Positions 63,161 through 64,000 of a stretch of DNA of 64,000 nt are shown here, one piece after another. The stretch lies in contig NZ_WXEY01000010.1 in the NCBI RefSeq assembly GCF_009877425.1, positions 1 through 64,000 on the forward strand. The letters run 5' to 3'. Positions within the stretch are counted from its first letter, which is position 1. Every line of letters begins with the position of its first letter. The translations under genes were made by a program, and so were the position numbers. Under the pieces are notes generated by a model, which worked only from the letters and a program-made list of their open reading frames with translations, did not search any database and had not been told where the DNA came from. This DNA is from Heliomicrobium undosum. GTDB taxonomy: Bacteria; Bacillota; Desulfitobacteriia; Heliobacteriales; Heliobacteriaceae.

Positions 63161-64000
63161 CAGGTCCCCAACGATGTGAGGGTGCGCAGGCGTTCTTCCA
63201 GGGCGGCCTTTTTCCGCAACGCCTCCCCTTCCTTCTCGCGCTCCTTGGCGACCACCTCAGCTGGCGCTTTGGCGACGAAGCCAGCGTTGTTCAGCTTACT
63301 GCCAAGACGGCGGACTTCGTCTTCGACAGCCCGCAGTTCCTTGGTCAATCGGTCGATCTCCTTGGTCAGGTCGATGAGCCCTTTCAAAGGCAGGTAGATG
63401 GCTGTATCGCCAACGATGGCTGTCGCCGCCCCCTCCGGCTGCCCGTAGCCGGTCCCTTCGATTTCCACCTCGGAGGCGCTAGCCAGATTGATGATGTAGG
63501 CGGCGCCCCGAGCGAGGATCCGGCGGTGTTCCTCATTGCCACAAACCAGGATCACCTCGGCGCGCTTGCCCGGCGCCACGTTCATCTCCGCCCGGATGTT
63601 GCGGATGGCGCGGATGACATCCATGACGAGGGCCATCTCTTCCTCGGTGGAGGAGTTGATGCGCTCCGGCTCGGCTTCCGGCCAGGGGGCGACCATGATC
63701 GATTCGCCGTGGTGGGGCAGTTGCTGCCAGATCTCTTCCGTCAGGAAGGGCATGAAGGGATGAAGCAATTGCAAGGTGCCCCGCAGCACATGGGTGAGCA
63801 CCTTCTGCGCCGTCTGGCGCGAAGCGGCGGCGTCGGCGACGCCCACTTCCTTGCCGTAGAGGCGCGGTTTGGCCAGTTCGATGTACCAGTCGCAGTACTC
63901 GTTCCAGAGGAATTCGTAGATCAGGCGGGCCGCCTCGCCCAGGTCGTACTGTTCCAGCGCCGTCGTCGTCTCGCCGATCAGGCGGTTGTAGCGCGAGAGG
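63160..64000 (-). CDS. valS: Valyl-tRNA synthetase, C-terminal part (cut by window edge)
   Basis: The final 279 codons of valS; the gene continues beyond the right edge. Seen here are the anticodon-binding helical domain (LWNEYCDWYIELAKPRLYG, HPFMPFLTEEIWQQLPHHG) and the C-terminal coiled coil (LTKEIDRLTKELRAVEDEV). The catalytic HIGH and KMSKS motifs are outside the window. Frame is continuous to the edge. Confidence 0.95.
   Translation of the reverse strand, partial: LSRYNRLIGETTTALEQYDLGEAARLIYEFLWNEYCDWYIELAKPRLYGKEVGVADAAASRQTAQKVLTHVLRGTLQLLHPFMPFLTEEIWQQLPHHGESIMVAPWPEAEPERINSSTEEEMALVMDVIRAIRNIRAEMNVAPGKRAEVILVCGNEEHRRILARGAAYIINLASASEVEIEGTGYGQPEGAATAIVGDTAIYLPLKGLIDLTKEIDRLTKELRAVEDEVRRLGSKLNNAGFVAKAPAEVVAKEREKEGEALRKKAALEERLRTLTSLGT

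Overview
The window is about 57-60% GC over most of its length and almost wholly coded on the minus strand; only a 58-residue Cys-rich gene and an APC permease (33.87-35.69 kb) run forward. Endospore genes (spo0B, spoIVFA/spoIVFB), a complete mre/min/rodA elongation-division block, a SpoIID-era style amidase and a purine/amino-acid catabolic repertoire point to an anaerobic spore-forming Clostridia-class Firmicute. A heliobacterium is my best guess from gene content and GC, but no photosynthesis gene lies in the window, so this is inference. TTG and GTG starts behind strong AGGAGG ribosome binding sites are very common.

Layout. 0.1-8.3 kb: a purine-related operon read leftwards: an attenuator-like leader, BmpA-type lipoprotein, ABC ATPase, two permeases, a TrzA/DadD/SsnA-type aminohydrolase, YqeC and a MocA-like nucleotidyltransferase. 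The last two are maturation factors for (selenium-dependent) molybdenum hydroxylases, which are probably just outside the left edge. 8.4-13.0 kb: amino-acid enzymes (an orphan fold-type II PLP enzyme, threonine synthase, L-serine dehydratase alpha and beta). 13.1-24.9 kb: the conserved rplU-prp-rpmA-spo0B-obgE-proB-proA-nadD-yqeK-rsfS block, interrupted at 14.2-17.9 kb by an AT-rich islet with two secreted proteins. 25.0-27.7 kb: a two-component system beside a His/Gly hexapeptide-repeat protein. 27.9-33.7 kb: RNase G, a radical SAM pair and the SpoIVFA/SpoIVFB pair. 34-39.5 kb: permease, small membrane protein, cell-wall amidase, nucleoside kinase. 39.5-50.2 kb: PilZ protein, rodA, minEDC, PBP2, mreDCB, radC, maf and a DUF4321 protein. 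59.4-64 kb: rex, Pit phosphate transporter with its DUF47 partner, folC and the 3' part of valS.

50.4-59.2 kb is the most unusual part: two adjacent leftward transcription units. The promoter-proximal one carries an unknown 144-residue protein, a RidA deaminase, a fold-type I PLP enzyme, a flavoprotein with a four-cysteine cluster and a permease. The second carries an 82-residue protein, a 610-residue protein joining an N-terminal cobalamin domain to a barrel-like domain, and a P-loop protein resembling KamB, the reactivase component of lysine 5,6-aminomutase. Together they look like an uncharacterised B12-dependent amino-acid mutase pathway whose large subunit has the reverse domain order of ornithine aminomutase and lacks its PLP lysine at the expected position. 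Its transcript leader carries two hairpins, one of which may expose or hide the ribosome binding site, and is not a standard cobalamin riboswitch.

Other non-coding points of interest are a promoter-leader-terminator with a competing antiterminator ahead of the purine operon, a 169-bp imperfect hairpin element between mreB and mreC, and a 34-bp segment of that element that recurs 19.4 kb away.
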